A stretch of 64,000 nt of DNA from Sisyra terminalis (taxonomy: Eukaryota > Arthropoda > Insecta > Neuroptera > Sisyridae): NCBI GenBank assembly GCA_958496175.1, contig OY292278.1, positions 6,696,001-6,760,000 on the forward strand, in the 5' to 3' direction. Below are positions 35,330 to 47,673 of this stretch, piece after piece (position 1 is the first letter of the stretch; every line of letters begins with the position of its first letter). A program made the translations under genes and the position numbers. The notes beneath the pieces are model-generated. The model had not been told where the DNA came from. It was given only the letters and a program-made list of their open reading frames with translations, and ran no database searches.

Positions 35330-36775
35330 GAAAATTATTTTTTTCCTGTTCCATTTTTGAAAAAATTTTGCAACTTTAAAGTTTACAAGATAAATCTCTA
35401 ATTGTTAATTTTTAGTAACATTTTTTTAATTTTTTTTTCTTTCGTTTTGCAGGAAAAACATCTAATTTGGTAAGCCTGAACGTTCAATATTACCAGAATC
35501 GTTTTAAGCTCCAGAATCCTCCACCAACAATTGGTTTTAAATGATAAATTCATTGTTGCACTTTCTAAGTTGAAAGTAAGTTTTAATTATATTTTCTTCA
35601 TAAAAAAGCAATGTTTAGCAAAAAAAAATTATTATAGTTTACCAATAACTAAAACTGTGGTATACACAATGATTTATGGGCAAAATATTCCTTAATATTA
35701 TTCATTTAGTTTCAATTAAAAAAAAATATCTTAATCTTTTTAAAGATTCAACTTACTAAAGCAACAGTTCTACGAACCAAAAATGAGGAAACACCTTAAA
35801 TAAATTAATTTTTACAGAATTTTTAACTCATAAATCCTCCACCAACAATTGGTTTTAAAAGACAGATTAATTGTTGCACTTTCTAAATTATATTTTATTC
35901 ATCAAAAAGCAACGTTTAGATCAAAATATTTTAAAAGTTTTCCAATGCTAAAAACCATGGTTTTAACAGTGATTTATTGGGAAAATGATCCTTAATATTT
36001 TATATTAAGTTCCTAATTAAAAAAATAATAACTTAAGCACAAAAAAATCAACTTACTTAATCAACAATTCTACAATCCGACAATGAAAAGAATCCCTTAA
36101 ATAAATTAAATTTTACAGAATTTTAAACCCAAAAATCCTCCACCAAAAAATGATTTTAAAAGATAGATTCATTGTTGCACTTTCTAAATTATATTTTATA
36201 CATCAAAAAGCAATGTTTAGCTTAAAATATTTTAAAAGTTTGTCAATGCTAAAAACCATGGTATTAACAGTGATTTATTCGGAAAATGATCCTAAATATT
36301 TTATATTAAGTTCCTAATTAAAAAAATAATAACTTAACCACGAAAAAAAATCCAACTTACTCATATCAACAATTTTACGAAGCAACAATGAAAGGAATCC
36401 TCAAATAAATTCATTTTTACAGAAGAAGACAAATTGATTTTCCCAAGTTAATTATATTTTCTGTTCCATTTTTGAAAAGGCCTAGCAATGTTGGTTTTAT
36501 TTTAAAGCCAAACAATAAAATTGTTTATTTTCGGTTTAATTTTTTTGTCCTTTGGATTGCAAAAAAAAAACCTCTAATTTGGTCATCCTTAACGTTCAAT
36601 ATTGCCAAAATAGTTTTAAGCCCGAAAATCCTCCACCAACAATTGGTTTTAAAAGATAGATTCATTGTTACACTTTCTAAGCCAAAGGTGAGTTTAAACC
36701 ATATTTTATTCATCAAAAAGTTTAGCCCAAAAAATTCCAACAGTTTACCAATGATAAAAACATCCCTTCCGATCC
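35330..36775. repeat. Tandem repeat, unit about 302 bp, with a larger 1.1 kb period
   Basis: AATCCTCCACCAACAATTGG or a near match recurs at about 35516, 35835, 36136 and 36627. The word AATTTTTACAG with the preceding CAACTTACT...GAACCAA block recurs at about 35749, 36051 and 36353. The upstream part with CTGTTCCATTTTTGAAAA repeats at 35345 and 36459, giving a higher-order period near 1.1 kb. Related units reappear at 40.2-42.0 kb. Confidence 0.75.
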
Positions 36776-36779
36776 TTAA

Positions 36780-37547
36780 GGGAGTATTCTAGTCTGGCAT
36801 GAATTTCAGGTAATTTTTGAAGTGTCATAAAAAATAGCCAATTAATATTTTTAGTATCCATTTTTTATCAGTTATTTATTAACATTTCAAGAATACAGAA
36901 AAAAATAAAAAAAGTTAAAAATTTCAAAAATTAGCAGCTGATGATGTGGGGGGTCTCAAAAAATTGACACGTAACCATACCCACGATTTCAACCCTCCTA
37001 GTAATCTGACCCAAAAAAAAAAGAAAAAGATTATTAATCTAGAATAATGTCGCAACGTCTGGAACTACGGAAAAGTATGAAAAAAATTTTTTCACGAAAT
37101 GGCGACTGCCTGAAAAAAAAACAATTTTTGTACCACTTTTTTTGACTGTTTCGAATTTTTTAAAAATAGTAAAAATCAAAATTTTGGGATGGGGATAGAT
37201 CCAGATATAGACAACTCTATAAAGAAGACTCTGTAAAAATTTCAGGTAAATCGGTGCAGTAGAACCTGAGAAATCGTGGGTATCGTTTTGAAAAAGACAG
37301 TTTCGAGAAAAACGCGTTTAAAGTTTTACGTTAAGTTTCAGGCAGCGTAATTGATAGAATAGTACTTATGTATTACTTACATTCTCTTAATCAGCCATCC
37401 CAGCTGCATACAAAACCGCTATAACTTCGGAAATAATTTGAATTTTGAAAAATCCTTTTAGGAGGATATTTTTGAATATCTAAACTATCGGATTATGAAA
37501 AAAAAATTTTTTTTGATTTTTTCAAATTTCTAGACTAGAATACCCCC
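36780..37547. mobile_element. TTAA-flanked element of a second family, 768 bp
   Basis: The left end GGGAGTATTCTAGTCT and the right end reversed, GGGGGTATTCTAGTCT, differ at one base. TTAA lies on both sides (36776-36779 and 37548-37551). It interrupts the tandem array. The interior has no transposase-like frame. Like the 706 bp family, a piggyBac-type mobiliser is inferred from TTAA. Confidence 0.75.
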
Positions 37548-37559
37548 TTAATATTTTTC

Positions 37560-38050
37560 ATAAGTCCCTGTTTTAAAAAAAAAATATAATACTAAAAAAA
37601 ATCAACTAAAATATTTTACAATTTTTCGAACCAACAATGAAACATATCCCTTAAAAAATCCGTTGCCTAGTTTGCCTAACTCTTTATGATAAAATCTTGA
37701 TGATTTTTTCAGTTTTCCTACCCATTCACTACATTAAAATGGGAAACTCTGGTGTAATACCCCAATTAAATAGAAATAAAAACTTTAAGTTTCCATTTTT
37801 TCAAGGAAATAATTCCTACCATTGTCATAAAATTCAGACTTTTACAAAGTTGAAGCTTTTCATCATAATTAACTTATAGACATTTATTTCTTCCATCGTT
37901 TTTTTTTTCTCTAAATAAAAAAAAAACATTAAATTTATCATACAATGAAATTCAAGTTCTTTGATTGTATATGAATAGACAATAGAAGAATATACCAACC
38001 CCATTCCCCGTCATCATTTACCGTCCGGGATTTTTAAAGAAATTTCTCAA
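37560..38050. repeat. Segment duplicated at 41880-42365 (copy 1)
   Basis: AAAAACTTTAAGTTTCCATT with TTTTTCAAGGAAATAA, then AATTTATCATACAATGAAAT and CAAGTTCTTTGATTG, occur in the same order and orientation at 42.1-42.3 kb. It is the outer end of the array on this side. Confidence 0.75.
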
Positions 38051-39905
38051 GTGAACCTCTCTCACTTGAACGAGCAAAGTTTATAAATCACCCTCTCCTT
38101 ATTTTCGTCATCTCCCCCAACAAAAACCCGGAGTCAAAGCGATGAAAAGTGGTTGCAATTATTTTTCATGACTTTTCATTCGATTCCTCTAGTTTTTTTG
38201 TAAATTTATTTTTCGTTGAAATTACAAGAAAAAATTACTGACGACGAGTCGCCGCTAGTCGGTCGTCATTGCTTTCCAATTCGACTTTTATATATTATTA
38301 TATATATAAAAGACTCATAAAAAAAAGTTTCGTTATTGACGCGCACAATACAAGGGGTTGTAAATGATGTTTTCAATTGTGGGATTTTTCTCGTTTTCCA
38401 TTCCTCGTTCGTTTTATACGATGGTAAATGTATTTGAGTCGATTTTAACGAACAAATTTATTCTTTAGGTTGGCCACTATCGTGGACCTATTGAGGCAAA
38501 AAAAAATCAATAACCACCTGTTGGCAGGGGTTTCTTTTTTTCATCTCAGAGAATTTACGAGAGGCTAATGAGGAAATTTTGATAAAGACGTTTTTTTTTT
38601 TGCGTTTGACGAAAATGCAATTGTTCGTTTATGCAACTAAAATTCTTCTTGGAAAAGTTAATTTTTCTTTTCAGTGAACATCAAAGCCGAGGATATGGTT
38701 GGGTTGAGGTTGAGGGGGTGGGATTGCATGTTCCCGGAAGACAAATACGTGATGATAGTACACAAAGACGTCACTTTGATGTTGCTGACCCGGCACCGGT
38801 ATCAGTGTGTAACGGGTTTCGATAGCCGTTTAGGGGTGGTGGCGACGCCACCCCAGACCCCTGGACTCTTCCCCTATTTTCCCGTATATATCCCGTCCAC
38901 GACAATGGTCCAGACGCATTCATCTTTCACTATCTTTAACCGCGGCACACATACAACTCCTTTAACAGCTCTTTATTGCCATCCAAAGCGGTTTTTCATC
39001 AAACACATTGTTCACTTGTCCCTCTTATCTTTCACCCACAAAAATCTGCGTTTTTTCATCCCCTATTATCACCCCCAAAAAATGGCTTTAAAACTTTCTT
39101 TTCAACACAATTCAATACAAGAAATAAATTGGGCATTGAAAGGGAAATTAATGATGAACAAACATAAACTTCCACTCCCTTTCGTTCCAAGTGCCGGCAT
39201 TAAATTATAAATTAGCTGAATCAACGATTTCCTCCACATTAACACATAGCAGCAGATATTTACCGAATTTTGATCGTTATATCAACCCCACTCGTCTTGA
39301 GACGCTCAAGAAGTTTTCAGTCTCGGCTTACAATTAATTAACATGGAAATTGAAACACGAAATCACATTGCAAACGGGAAATCATTTGAAAAATTGTATT
39401 TGGACGAAATTCAAGACAAGACTTTCTTGAACGCCGGCGCATATTTTATATATAGGAAAAGACATAAAACGTCGAGGGTTGGACGGTTGTGTGGGCAGGA
39501 GGAAAGAGAAATGGGGGGGTGGTAATGGATGAAAGGTATACAATGCAATTTTCTGCTTTTGAAAGAGAAAATATTTCGCTCTCATGTGACGATTTTGTCT
39601 CAACGTTATTTTCATCGTCTTTTAAAGCAGTTATATGCCTGCAGAAAATGCTGGAAAGTACCTTCCGTTGCGTCTTTTTATCCTTGTTTTTGTATCAATG
39701 CTGGGTGTTTATATGTTTTACAGTTCCGACCAAAAATTTGAGGTCACAAGATGGAAGCAAATTTATTTTTCATGGACTTGAATCTCTTGACGAATTGGCT
39801 GAAAAATTAAAACGATAGAGCTTAACTTTTCTGAGAAATTAATCTAAATTAAGGCAGAAAAGTTTTCTCCTTGGACACTAAAATTTAAAAAGCTATATAT
39901 CATAA
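38051..39905. other. GC-richer unique island
   Basis: This is the least AT-rich part of the window and holds its longest open frame (178 codons, 38674-39210). It lies between two related repeat blocks. After about 38900 the composition becomes pyrimidine-rich and non-coding in appearance. Frames further on (39343-39525, 39489-39818) have no recognisable motif. Confidence 0.5.
38677..38890 (+). CDS. Possible exon, product unknown
   Basis: A clean acceptor-like stretch (TTTTTCTTTTCAG, ending at 38674) precedes an open frame that starts with AACATCAAAGCCGAGGAT. The first 60 or so residues have balanced composition unlike surrounding chance frames, for example WDCMFPEDKYVMIVHKDV and TRHRYQCVTGFDSRLG. 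A possible donor, CCG followed by GTATCAGT, lies near 38798, which would give an exon of about 125 bp. I do not recognise the protein, the frame choice is uncertain, and the open stretch could be chance in a GC-richer region. Confidence 0.2.
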
Positions 39906-40109
39906 TCACAATAAGATTTTTTCGCTGATTTTGAACAGTTATACTGTGTATACAATATATAGAATATATTGCGGTCCTATTTATGTAGTATAATTTAATA
40001 TAATAATATATAAAAATCATAACATCAACATAAATTTGAACGAAAGTTCAAATAATAATATTCGTGACGTATTGCCCACGTATTGCCCACGTATATTGCC
40101 TCCCATACG

Positions 40110-40138
40110 TATTTCGATTGCCAAGCAATCTTCATCAG
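40110..40138 (-). other. Hammerhead-like core (copy D1, best preserved)
   Basis: Minus strand: CTGATGA, extra A, stem GATTGC, loop TTG, stem GCAATC, then GAAA and TACG. The stem is six perfect pairs and CTGATGA matches the consensus exactly. Confidence 0.5.
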
Positions 40139-40201
40139 TGCTCATCAAGTAGTTTGGATCACTCCGTAAAAACATTCGTGGCGTATTGCCCAGATACGTA
40201 T

Positions 40202-40228
40202 TTCGATTGCCAAGCAATCTTCTTCACT
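40202..40228 (-). other. Hammerhead-like core (copy D2, mutated)
   Basis: Same layout as D1 with a perfect GATTGC/GCAATC stem, but the core starts GTGAAGA, so the first C is lost. Confidence 0.4.
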
Positions 40229-40810
40229 GGTCATCAAATAGTTTGGCAAAATGTTTCTTAATATTAAGTTTCAATTTAGAAAAAACAACTGAAACACGAA
40301 AAAAAATCAACTTACTTAATCAACAATTATCCAAACCAACAATGAATGGAATCCCTTAAACTTATTAATTTTTACAGAAGATTTTTGTAAAAAATAAAAA
40401 AATACTACTTATTAACTTTTAATAATAACTTATTGGTGAATTTTTCTGTTTTTTTTTTTGCATTCTCAGCATTAATATGGATATCTCACGAAATTCCAAA
40501 TTCGTTATACAAATTATTTTAAAGACAGATTAAATTATATTTCTTTCATCAAAAAGCAATGTTTAGCACAAAAAATTATAATAGTTTGCCAATGATAAAA
40601 ACTGTGGTATAAAAACAGTGATTTATTGACAAAATGTAACTGAATATTTTTCATTAAATTTCAATTTAAAAAAAAATAACTTTTTCACGAAAAAGATGTC
40701 CAATTTATGTAGTATAATTTAATAAAATAATATATAAAAATCATACCATAAATATAAATTTGAACAGAAGTTCAAATAAAAATATTCGTGACGTATTGTC
40801 CAGATACGTA

Positions 40811-40837
40811 TTTCGATTGTCAAGCAATCTTCTTCAG
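40811..40837 (-). other. Hammerhead-like core (copy D3)
   Basis: CTGAAGA, extra A, GATTGC, TTG, ACAATC, GAAA on the minus strand; five of six stem pairs remain Watson-Crick. Confidence 0.42.
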
Positions 40838-41424
40838 TGGTCATCAAGTAGTATAGCAAAATGTTTCTTAATATTTTTCATTAAATTTTAGTTTAAAAAA
40901 AATAACTGAAACACGAAAAAGATCTAACTTACTTAATCAATAATTCTCCGAACCAACAATGAATGGAATCCCTTAGACTTATTAATTTTTACAGAAGATT
41001 TTTGTAAAAAATAAAAAAATACTACTGATTAACTTTTTATGATAACTTATTGGTGAATTTTTCTGTTTTCTTTTGCATTCTCACCATTATTATGTATATT
41101 TTACGAAATTCCAAATTCGTTATGAAAATTATTTTAAGCACAGATTAAATTATATTTTCTTCATCAAAAAGCAATGTTTAGCACAAAAAATTATAATTGT
41201 TTGCCAATGATAAAAACTGTGGTATAAACAGTGATTTATTGACAAAATGTAACTAAATATTTTTCATTATATTTCAATTAAAAAAAAAAATAACTTATTC
41301 ACGAAAAAGATCTCCAATTTATATAGTATAATTTAATATAATAATATATAAAAATCATACCATAAACATAAATTTGAACAAAAGTCCAAATAAAAATATT
41401 CGTGACGTATTGTCCAGATTCGTA

Positions 41425-41451
41425 TTTCGATTGCCAAGCAATCTTCTTCAG
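41425..41451 (-). other. Hammerhead-like core (copy D4)
   Basis: CTGAAGA, extra A, GATTGC, TTG, GCAATC, GAAA on the minus strand with a fully paired stem. Confidence 0.45.
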
Positions 41452-41879
41452 TGGTCATCAAGTAGTTATGCAAACTGTTTCTTAATATTTTTCATTAAGT
41501 TTTCGTTTAAAAAAAAAACTTAAACACGAAAAAGATCCAACTTACTTAATCAACAATTCTCCGAACCAACAATGAATGGAAACCCTTAAACTTATTAATT
41601 TTTACAGAAGATTTATGAAAAAATAAAAAAAATACTACTTCTTAATTTTTTATGATAACTTATTGGTGAATTTTTCTGTTTTCTTTTGCATTCTCAGCAT
41701 TATTATGGAAAAGTCACGAAATTCCGAATTCGTTATGAACATTATTTTAAAGACAGATTAACTTATATTTTCTTCATCAAAAAGCAATGTTCAGCACAAA
41801 AAATTATAATTGTTTGCCAATGATAAACAGTAATTTTTGGGCAAAATGTTGCTTAATATTTTTCATTCAGTTTCAATTA

Positions 41880-42365
41880 AAAAAAATACTTTATCATGAA
41901 AAAGATTCAACTTATTTACTTAACAATTCTACGAACCAAGAATGAAAGGAATTTCTTAAATTTATTAATTTTTACAGAAGATTTATATAAAAAAGAAAAA
42001 AATTATACTAATGAACTTTTTATGATAATTTCTTGGTGATCTTTTCTGTTTTCTTTTCCATTCTGAGAATTATTATGAACAACTTTAGTGTAATAACCCA
42101 ATTAAACAGAAATAAAAACTTTAAGTTTCCATTTTTTCAAGGAAATAACACCAATATCATAAGATTGAGACTTACAAAGTGGAAGCTTTTTATTATAATT
42201 AGCTTATAGACAATTATTTCTTTCATGGTTTTTTTCTTTCTTAAGAAAAATTTATCATACAATGAAATTCGAGTTCTTTGATTGTTTTTCAATAGACATT
42301 AGAAGAATATTTTAACCCTATTCCTATGACGTACCGACCGGGATCTTTAAGGAAATTTCTTAAAA
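41880..42365. repeat. Segment duplicated from 37560-38050 (copy 2)
   Basis: Shares several 15-20 bp words in order with the copy at 37.6-38.05 kb, up to the ATTTCTTAA/ATTTCTCAA end. Sequence diverges immediately afterwards on both sides. Confidence 0.75.
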
Positions 42366-43470
42366 ATTTTAGAAACCTTCTACAAAAAAAAAAAGTTTAA
42401 GTACTTCAAAAAGAACTTATAAAGGATAAAAAAAATTTAAAAAGAAACGGATTATTTTTTGGGATTACGTTTTTAGTTTCTGGTTAAAGAGATGTTTAAG
42501 TTGCAGAATGAAATTACAGGAATATTTTTACTAGTCACCCATTCATTACTAGTAATGGGATGTAATTTTTTTTTGAACTCATTAACTGGATCCTTTTAAT
42601 ATCTCTAAATTACAAAGCTTTCAATCATAACCATGATTTTTTATCTTATGGAAACTACTTTGTGAGTAACTTCCCATATTATTGACTTGGATTTTAATCA
42701 ACAAACCTTTTTGGTTGCTTAAGAAAAATCATGATTGCAACGCTGAAATCAACAATTTAAAATCGTATAAATCATTACAATTGGATGCATTGTTAGTTGA
42801 AACATTGTTGCTATAAACTTTTACAGGGATTTAATGCGCTTTAGATGCACTTTTTACAATTAAAAAAAGGAACACGGGTCCCATTTTATTGAAACGCAAA
42901 GCTATATCAATTCATCAATTCTTTGATTGTTGTCGACAAATTTCGATCAAAGTTCCCACTATAGGAAAAAAAATTCACCCAAGTTAAATACTTTGAACTA
43001 AGAAAATGTTGATCAAAATCTCTGAAATATTAGCTATCGTTTTCTGTAAATCATTTGGGAATATGATGTACAAAGGTAAAAATTAAAATATATTTATTAT
43101 TAATTTCGATCCGGTAGTTTATCTTTCAATTGTTTTGGATTTGAGGATTTAAGAATCTTCAAATGAAAGATAAGAGATCCTAAAAAAAATTAAAAATAAA
43201 TTTAAAAAAAAAAAAAAAAAAAAATTTTTTTTTCTACAATTATAAGACACTCCCATAACTACAATTTTTCTACCAAAATGAAAAGATTTGGTTAACTTTG
43301 TCGTTTTCATTTATAAGTAAATGCCCAAAGTGACAACTTTCGATAAAACTATCTCTATTTTTTTAGTAACTAAAATCAACAAATATCTAAAGAACTGATA
43401 AGGATAACAATAACAGAAAAAATTCTGCAACGGATTTTAAATTACAATTGGAAATCTTTGTTAAGATCAT
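42366..43470. other. No gene recognised; poly(A)/poly(T) run near 43202-43233
   Basis: A run of more than 20 A followed by T residues is present near 43202-43233. A small palindrome around ATTACTAGTAATGGG lies near 42546. Nothing else is supported. Confidence 0.5.
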
Positions 43471-43695
43471 CAACGTAGTGTTAGTGCCAGAGGAGCCATG
43501 GCTCCGGGTGGCACATGAAAATGGGGTAACATGTTGACATCGATAACTTCATAAAAGAATATGCATCAAGAAAAGCATTAAAAAGTGCATTTTAAAATAA
43601 TTAAAGAATTTACATGTAATTTTCTTTATTTACACTAATAATAAAGGACGGAAATTTATGGTCAGCCCCAGAGGCGAAAGTACATGACACTGGTA
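43471..43695. mobile_element. Possible hAT-like relic, 225 bp
   Basis: AAGATCAT occurs on both sides (43463-43470 and 43696-43703), consistent with an 8 bp duplication. Terminal inverted similarity is weak (CAACGTAGTGTTAGTG against TACCAGTGTCATG), though a CCAGAGG/CCTCTGG pair lies just inside. The interior is AT-rich. Confidence 0.35.
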
Positions 43696-43703
43696 AAGAT
43701 CAT

Positions 43704-44889
43704 TCGAATACTGAAGACAAAAAAAATATATTTAAATCAATTTCAAATATTAAGAATTATTCAAATAAACTATCATTTAACTTAAGAATGTTATGATGGA
43801 ACATAAGTACATAAAAATAGAAATTCGTGAATAATTACTTCGTATAGCTTACCATGAGACCTATAAATAGGTCGAAGCTTTAATCACTGTATATAAATTA
43901 AGAGAAATATCGAAAATTTTACCCAAAATTGATATCTTACTTTTGGGGCTGGATATCCTTTGATTTCAACTTAACAATTCCAAATATTATGAATTTAATG
44001 GTCTTATGAATCTTGAAATTTTTAATATTATTAAATCATCAATAAATTTAGTCTGTTCGATTATCGAATCTCCATAAGATTACGTGTAAAATTATTGTAT
44101 TTTTAAATTACAATAACTTTTTAACAACTTAGTGAATTTATTTAAAGTTTTCACAGTTGCTTTAGTATTAAATGAAAAGCGTTTTACTAAATTTTAAGTG
44201 GTTTGGTACCATTTTGACATACCTCCATAACATCCTTAAATTAATCGCATTTTTGTTTGAATAGAAAAACTTTGCTCCTGAAAAATTGTACTGAGAAAAA
44301 AATTCTTTAAAATTTTGATAAGGAAATTAATTTATCTTTTTTTGATGAGATCTTTTAAGGACCATAGATTCAATTTAAATTTTTTTTTATACATTTAGTA
44401 TTATGGTTTAAATTTTCGTCGAATAGGAGCATTTTTAGTTGCATTTTACGAATATTTTCACGATTAATTTCTTCTACCTTTTCGAGAGTCCTCTGATATC
44501 TGAAGTTGGTGCAGCTCTAATAAGTTGCATCAAATTATTCTTAGTTGAATCTAGGGCATTCTTCTTCTTCCTATACTCCGCTTTCCATTTATATTCCCCT
44601 GGATAATACTCGAAAACATTTGATATCGCTTTTTCTTATTTTGTATCTCAGATTTTGTAACTTTCTTTTTTTAACTTCTTGGACTAGCTTCGGAGCTTTA
44701 ACAGGCCCCGGTGGTAATTTTTGTTTGTAATTTATTCGAGGTATGATAGTATAAAAATTCTGCCAAATATCTTACATGAATTAAATTTAAATTGGTGGGA
44801 ATTACAATAGTTTCTAAACCATTAAGTTTAAAAAAGAATAAATAGTATTTTATCATTCGTTACCTGCTGAATCGTTAATGTCTAATTCG
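43704..44889. other. AT-rich, nothing recognised
   Basis: Only short chance frames; no repeat identified. Confidence 0.5.
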
Positions 44890-44893
44890 TTAA

Positions 44894-45599
44894 GGGTGGA
44901 TCACCGTCAGAACGTAAAAAAAAATGACTTTTTTAAAACTGCTGTCATTTTTTTAGAGATATAAAAACGGTCTTCGGCATGTTAAAGTTGAAGCTTTGAA
45001 CTATTTTTTTTTATTTGCCCCGATATGTCCCCCTACCTCTTTTATAGCGCTTTGAAAAAGGGTCCTCAAAAATGAGGAGGCAAACGGGAGACAAGTTTTC
45101 TCGGAAACCGGAAGTCGTATCATGATTTTCCAAAGAATGTAGGTTTTGGTAATGCGTCTTCTTGGTACTGAATCTCGAAAATCCGAAAAAAGTTGAAAAT
45201 TTACACAATGGCACGACTTTGAAAAAAAAGTTAAAAAAACGACCTTTTTTTGGACCTTTCCCCCTCTCCCACTTTGAGGGGGGAGTTTTGGCCAATTTCA
45301 GAGGTTCAGTACCAAGAAGACGTGTTGAACTATAACACTCTCCAGTCTCAAGTAAATCCGTCGGATAATTTCTGAGCAATCTTGTCTCCCTGTTTTAAAA
45401 AGTTGATTTCGAGAAAAACGCATTTAAAGTTTTTTAAGATATTTTTTTATGTTATTTTCAATTTATTAAATTTTTATCAGTGAAAATACATAAGTCAGCT
45501 ATTCCAATCCTTTTAACACGTTATTCTTGAATGTTATAAGAAGACATTTATGGAGAAAAAAAATCCAAAAAATTTTTTCTTTTTGACGGTGATCCACCC
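44894..45599. mobile_element. 706 bp TTAA-flanked element, copy 2 (inverted)
   Basis: GGGTGGATCACCGTCAGAA starts the element and its inverse (with one change, TTTTTGACGG) ends it; TTAA flanks both sides (44890-44893, 45600-45603). It has the same length as the copy at 22475-23180, in opposite orientation, and matches it throughout by eye. The 122-codon minus-strand frame (45011-45379) crosses the inner palindrome and is not treated as a gene. Confidence 0.8.
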
Positions 45600-45603
45600 T
45601 TAA

Positions 45604-47673
45604 TTTCTGAAAGATTTTCTAGAAATGTTTAGTTATAACGAAAATTTTGATAACTTTCTTAGTTTAACTACGAAATATTTCGATTGAAAAAGTACCAAAA
45701 AATTCAATTTCAATCACCGAATAAAATTTTTAACTTGAATATTTTTTTTTTAAAATAAATAAAAATGCATTTAATTTTATACAATTTCTTTGTTCCACAA
45801 AATTTACATCCCAAATTTTATTAGTCTAAAACGTATACGATATGTTTTACATTTCAAACTACATATTACATTATCTTCTCTAATGTGGCTATTGTATTTT
45901 CTACATGGCAAGACAAAAGGATAACAATGGTGCCAATCATGTGCAATAATAAGCCATAATGAATTCGTCACCATTTCATTTGATTATTGATAGTTTTGAA
46001 CATTATTATCATTTTACGTTCAAATCAGCAACGAGCTTTAATTAATATTGTTTTGCTCCCAATGAATAATAATCATGCTTTATGTTTGTACACAAATCAA
46101 TAACAATTTCCTTTACCAACGTAATTAAACCTCTTAAATATCCCTACGTAAAATAATAACTCCCACTTTTCATTGCTTTTGGATGGTGGTGTGAAAAGCT
46201 CAAGAAAAAGATGAAGTTAAGGCTATGTCGTTTGAGATAAGTGTAGAAAATAACGGATGGGCTTTTCTGGTGTGAGAATTGTGCAGGGAAGTGCAGTTGA
46301 ATGAGATTTCTTTTTACAAAGTATGAGTTAGATGAATGCTCGAATGATTGTTTGGGGTTGAAATGGTGACAGGAAAATGCAATGCATGCAATTGCATTTG
46401 TGAATTATTCTCAGTTTCATTGCCATCCTTATTATTATCACCGTCGTTATCAATACAAGCAATTGCATTTCTATGACCCGTCAATGTAATTCCGTTTAGA
46501 TTCAATGCACGTTTATAAGGTACTCTTAAAAATTTTATTGTAAATTAATTTTTATTTCAGCAAACGCATTTGTAAATACCTACTTCATATACTTATTTTT
46601 TAAATTAGAAGCTTTTATGTGAATATTAAATTTATGTACTGTAAATAAATGTTAAATGATTTATTTCTTTAGCTTTTTAAAAGACGAAGAAAAGAAAACA
46701 TTTTTTGCAAATCGGGTTTTTATGTGTTTAACGTTTTCCGTTTCCTTTTCCTATCCGACTGACGCATTTTTCTATTCCGTTCCTTTTATTATAATACTCG
46801 AAGGTATTTTCTTTCAATTTTCAATTTCTTGTTTGATATATTTTTTTTTCAAGTGTATTATAAATTTAATTCAAATAAGAGGAGAAAATTATAAAGTTAC
46901 TGGAGAGAATAAAATATTTCTGATATTGATCAATTTCAATGGAAAAATACAACGAAATGTGGTGAATTTTGAGCTTTAAAAGCTACAATCTCAAGTGGTA
47001 CACTATCTATGATAATTTTTTGGACATTTTTTTTGTTGTTTTGCCACAAAAATGCCACGAAAATTACGTTTCGTTTTTATCTCTTTTCGGGAATTTATCA
47101 GTGAGTTACAGTGCTTTTTATTAATCACGTTTTCTGGTGTAATGATCTTTACGAGAGGTCAAATTTTGAGCTTGGTTTCTCTCGAAAAACATTTTCGTCG
47201 AATATTTTCACTTGGTACTCATATCATAACGTCTTATTGGTCTCGAAGAGAATAAATTGGAGTGATAAAGAAGATCATTTCTTATCAAATTAACTCTTCA
47301 GTTTCTACCTTAATGTTATCATAGGTTATTGAACCACTTCGGTTGTACTCTTTTTTTTTTATCGGTGAATTTGCGCACAACAAAAATCAATGCACAGCCT
47401 TGACATTGTAACGACATTGAATTTTAGTGTTCCATTTTTGTGCTTTTAAACATTTCCAATGTGGGATTAATTTGTTTTTGTCACAAAACACGACTGTAAA
47501 TAACAAATGGTTGCGATTTTTTGCTGGTTAAAACCAACTGTCTGATGAGCTTTCGATGAGCTTTATGGTGCATTGTACCATTTGCTAGACCGATTTGATT
47601 TGGTGAAATAGTTTACTATTGAATTTTTTTCGATTTATGAGAAAATAGTTAGGGATTTTAATTTTAGTTGAAA
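45604..47673. other. Unique-looking stretch, no gene recognised
   Basis: The 45900-46520 part is more mixed in composition. Open frames at 46656-46979 and 47052-47255 have no motif and abundant Phe/Ile, typical of chance frames in AT-rich DNA. Confidence 0.45.

Larger units (their letters stand above)
39911..42060. repeat. Tandem array, unit about 615 bp, with embedded element copies
   Basis: The AACTTACTTAATCAA block followed by ACCAACAATGAATGG recurs at about 40308, 40927 and 41540 (period about 615 bp), and in a shorter unit at 41908. Each long unit includes a partial copy of the 6656-6985 element in reverse orientation (39944-40250, 40700-40860, 41320-41470). The rest of the unit is the same as in the 35.3-36.8 kb array. 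The element thus inserted once and was amplified with the array. Confidence 0.75.

Noticed and set aside
38674..39210. 178-codon frame as a complete gene
   Set aside because: Only the first part looks protein-like, the start codon is not supported, and the second half is pyrimidine-rich without motifs. Kept only as a weak exon candidate.
35330..42060. CRISPR-like array of spaced repeats
   Set aside because: Units are about 300-615 bp, diverged and eukaryotic in context; there are no short identical repeats with unique spacers.
43202..43233. Poly(A) followed by poly(T) as a retroposon tail
   Set aside because: No retroposon body or target duplication is visible next to it; simple homopolymer slippage is enough.
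45011..45379. 122-codon minus-strand frame
   Set aside because: Lies wholly inside the 706 bp TTAA element and crosses its internal symmetry; the other copy lacks an equivalent intact frame.
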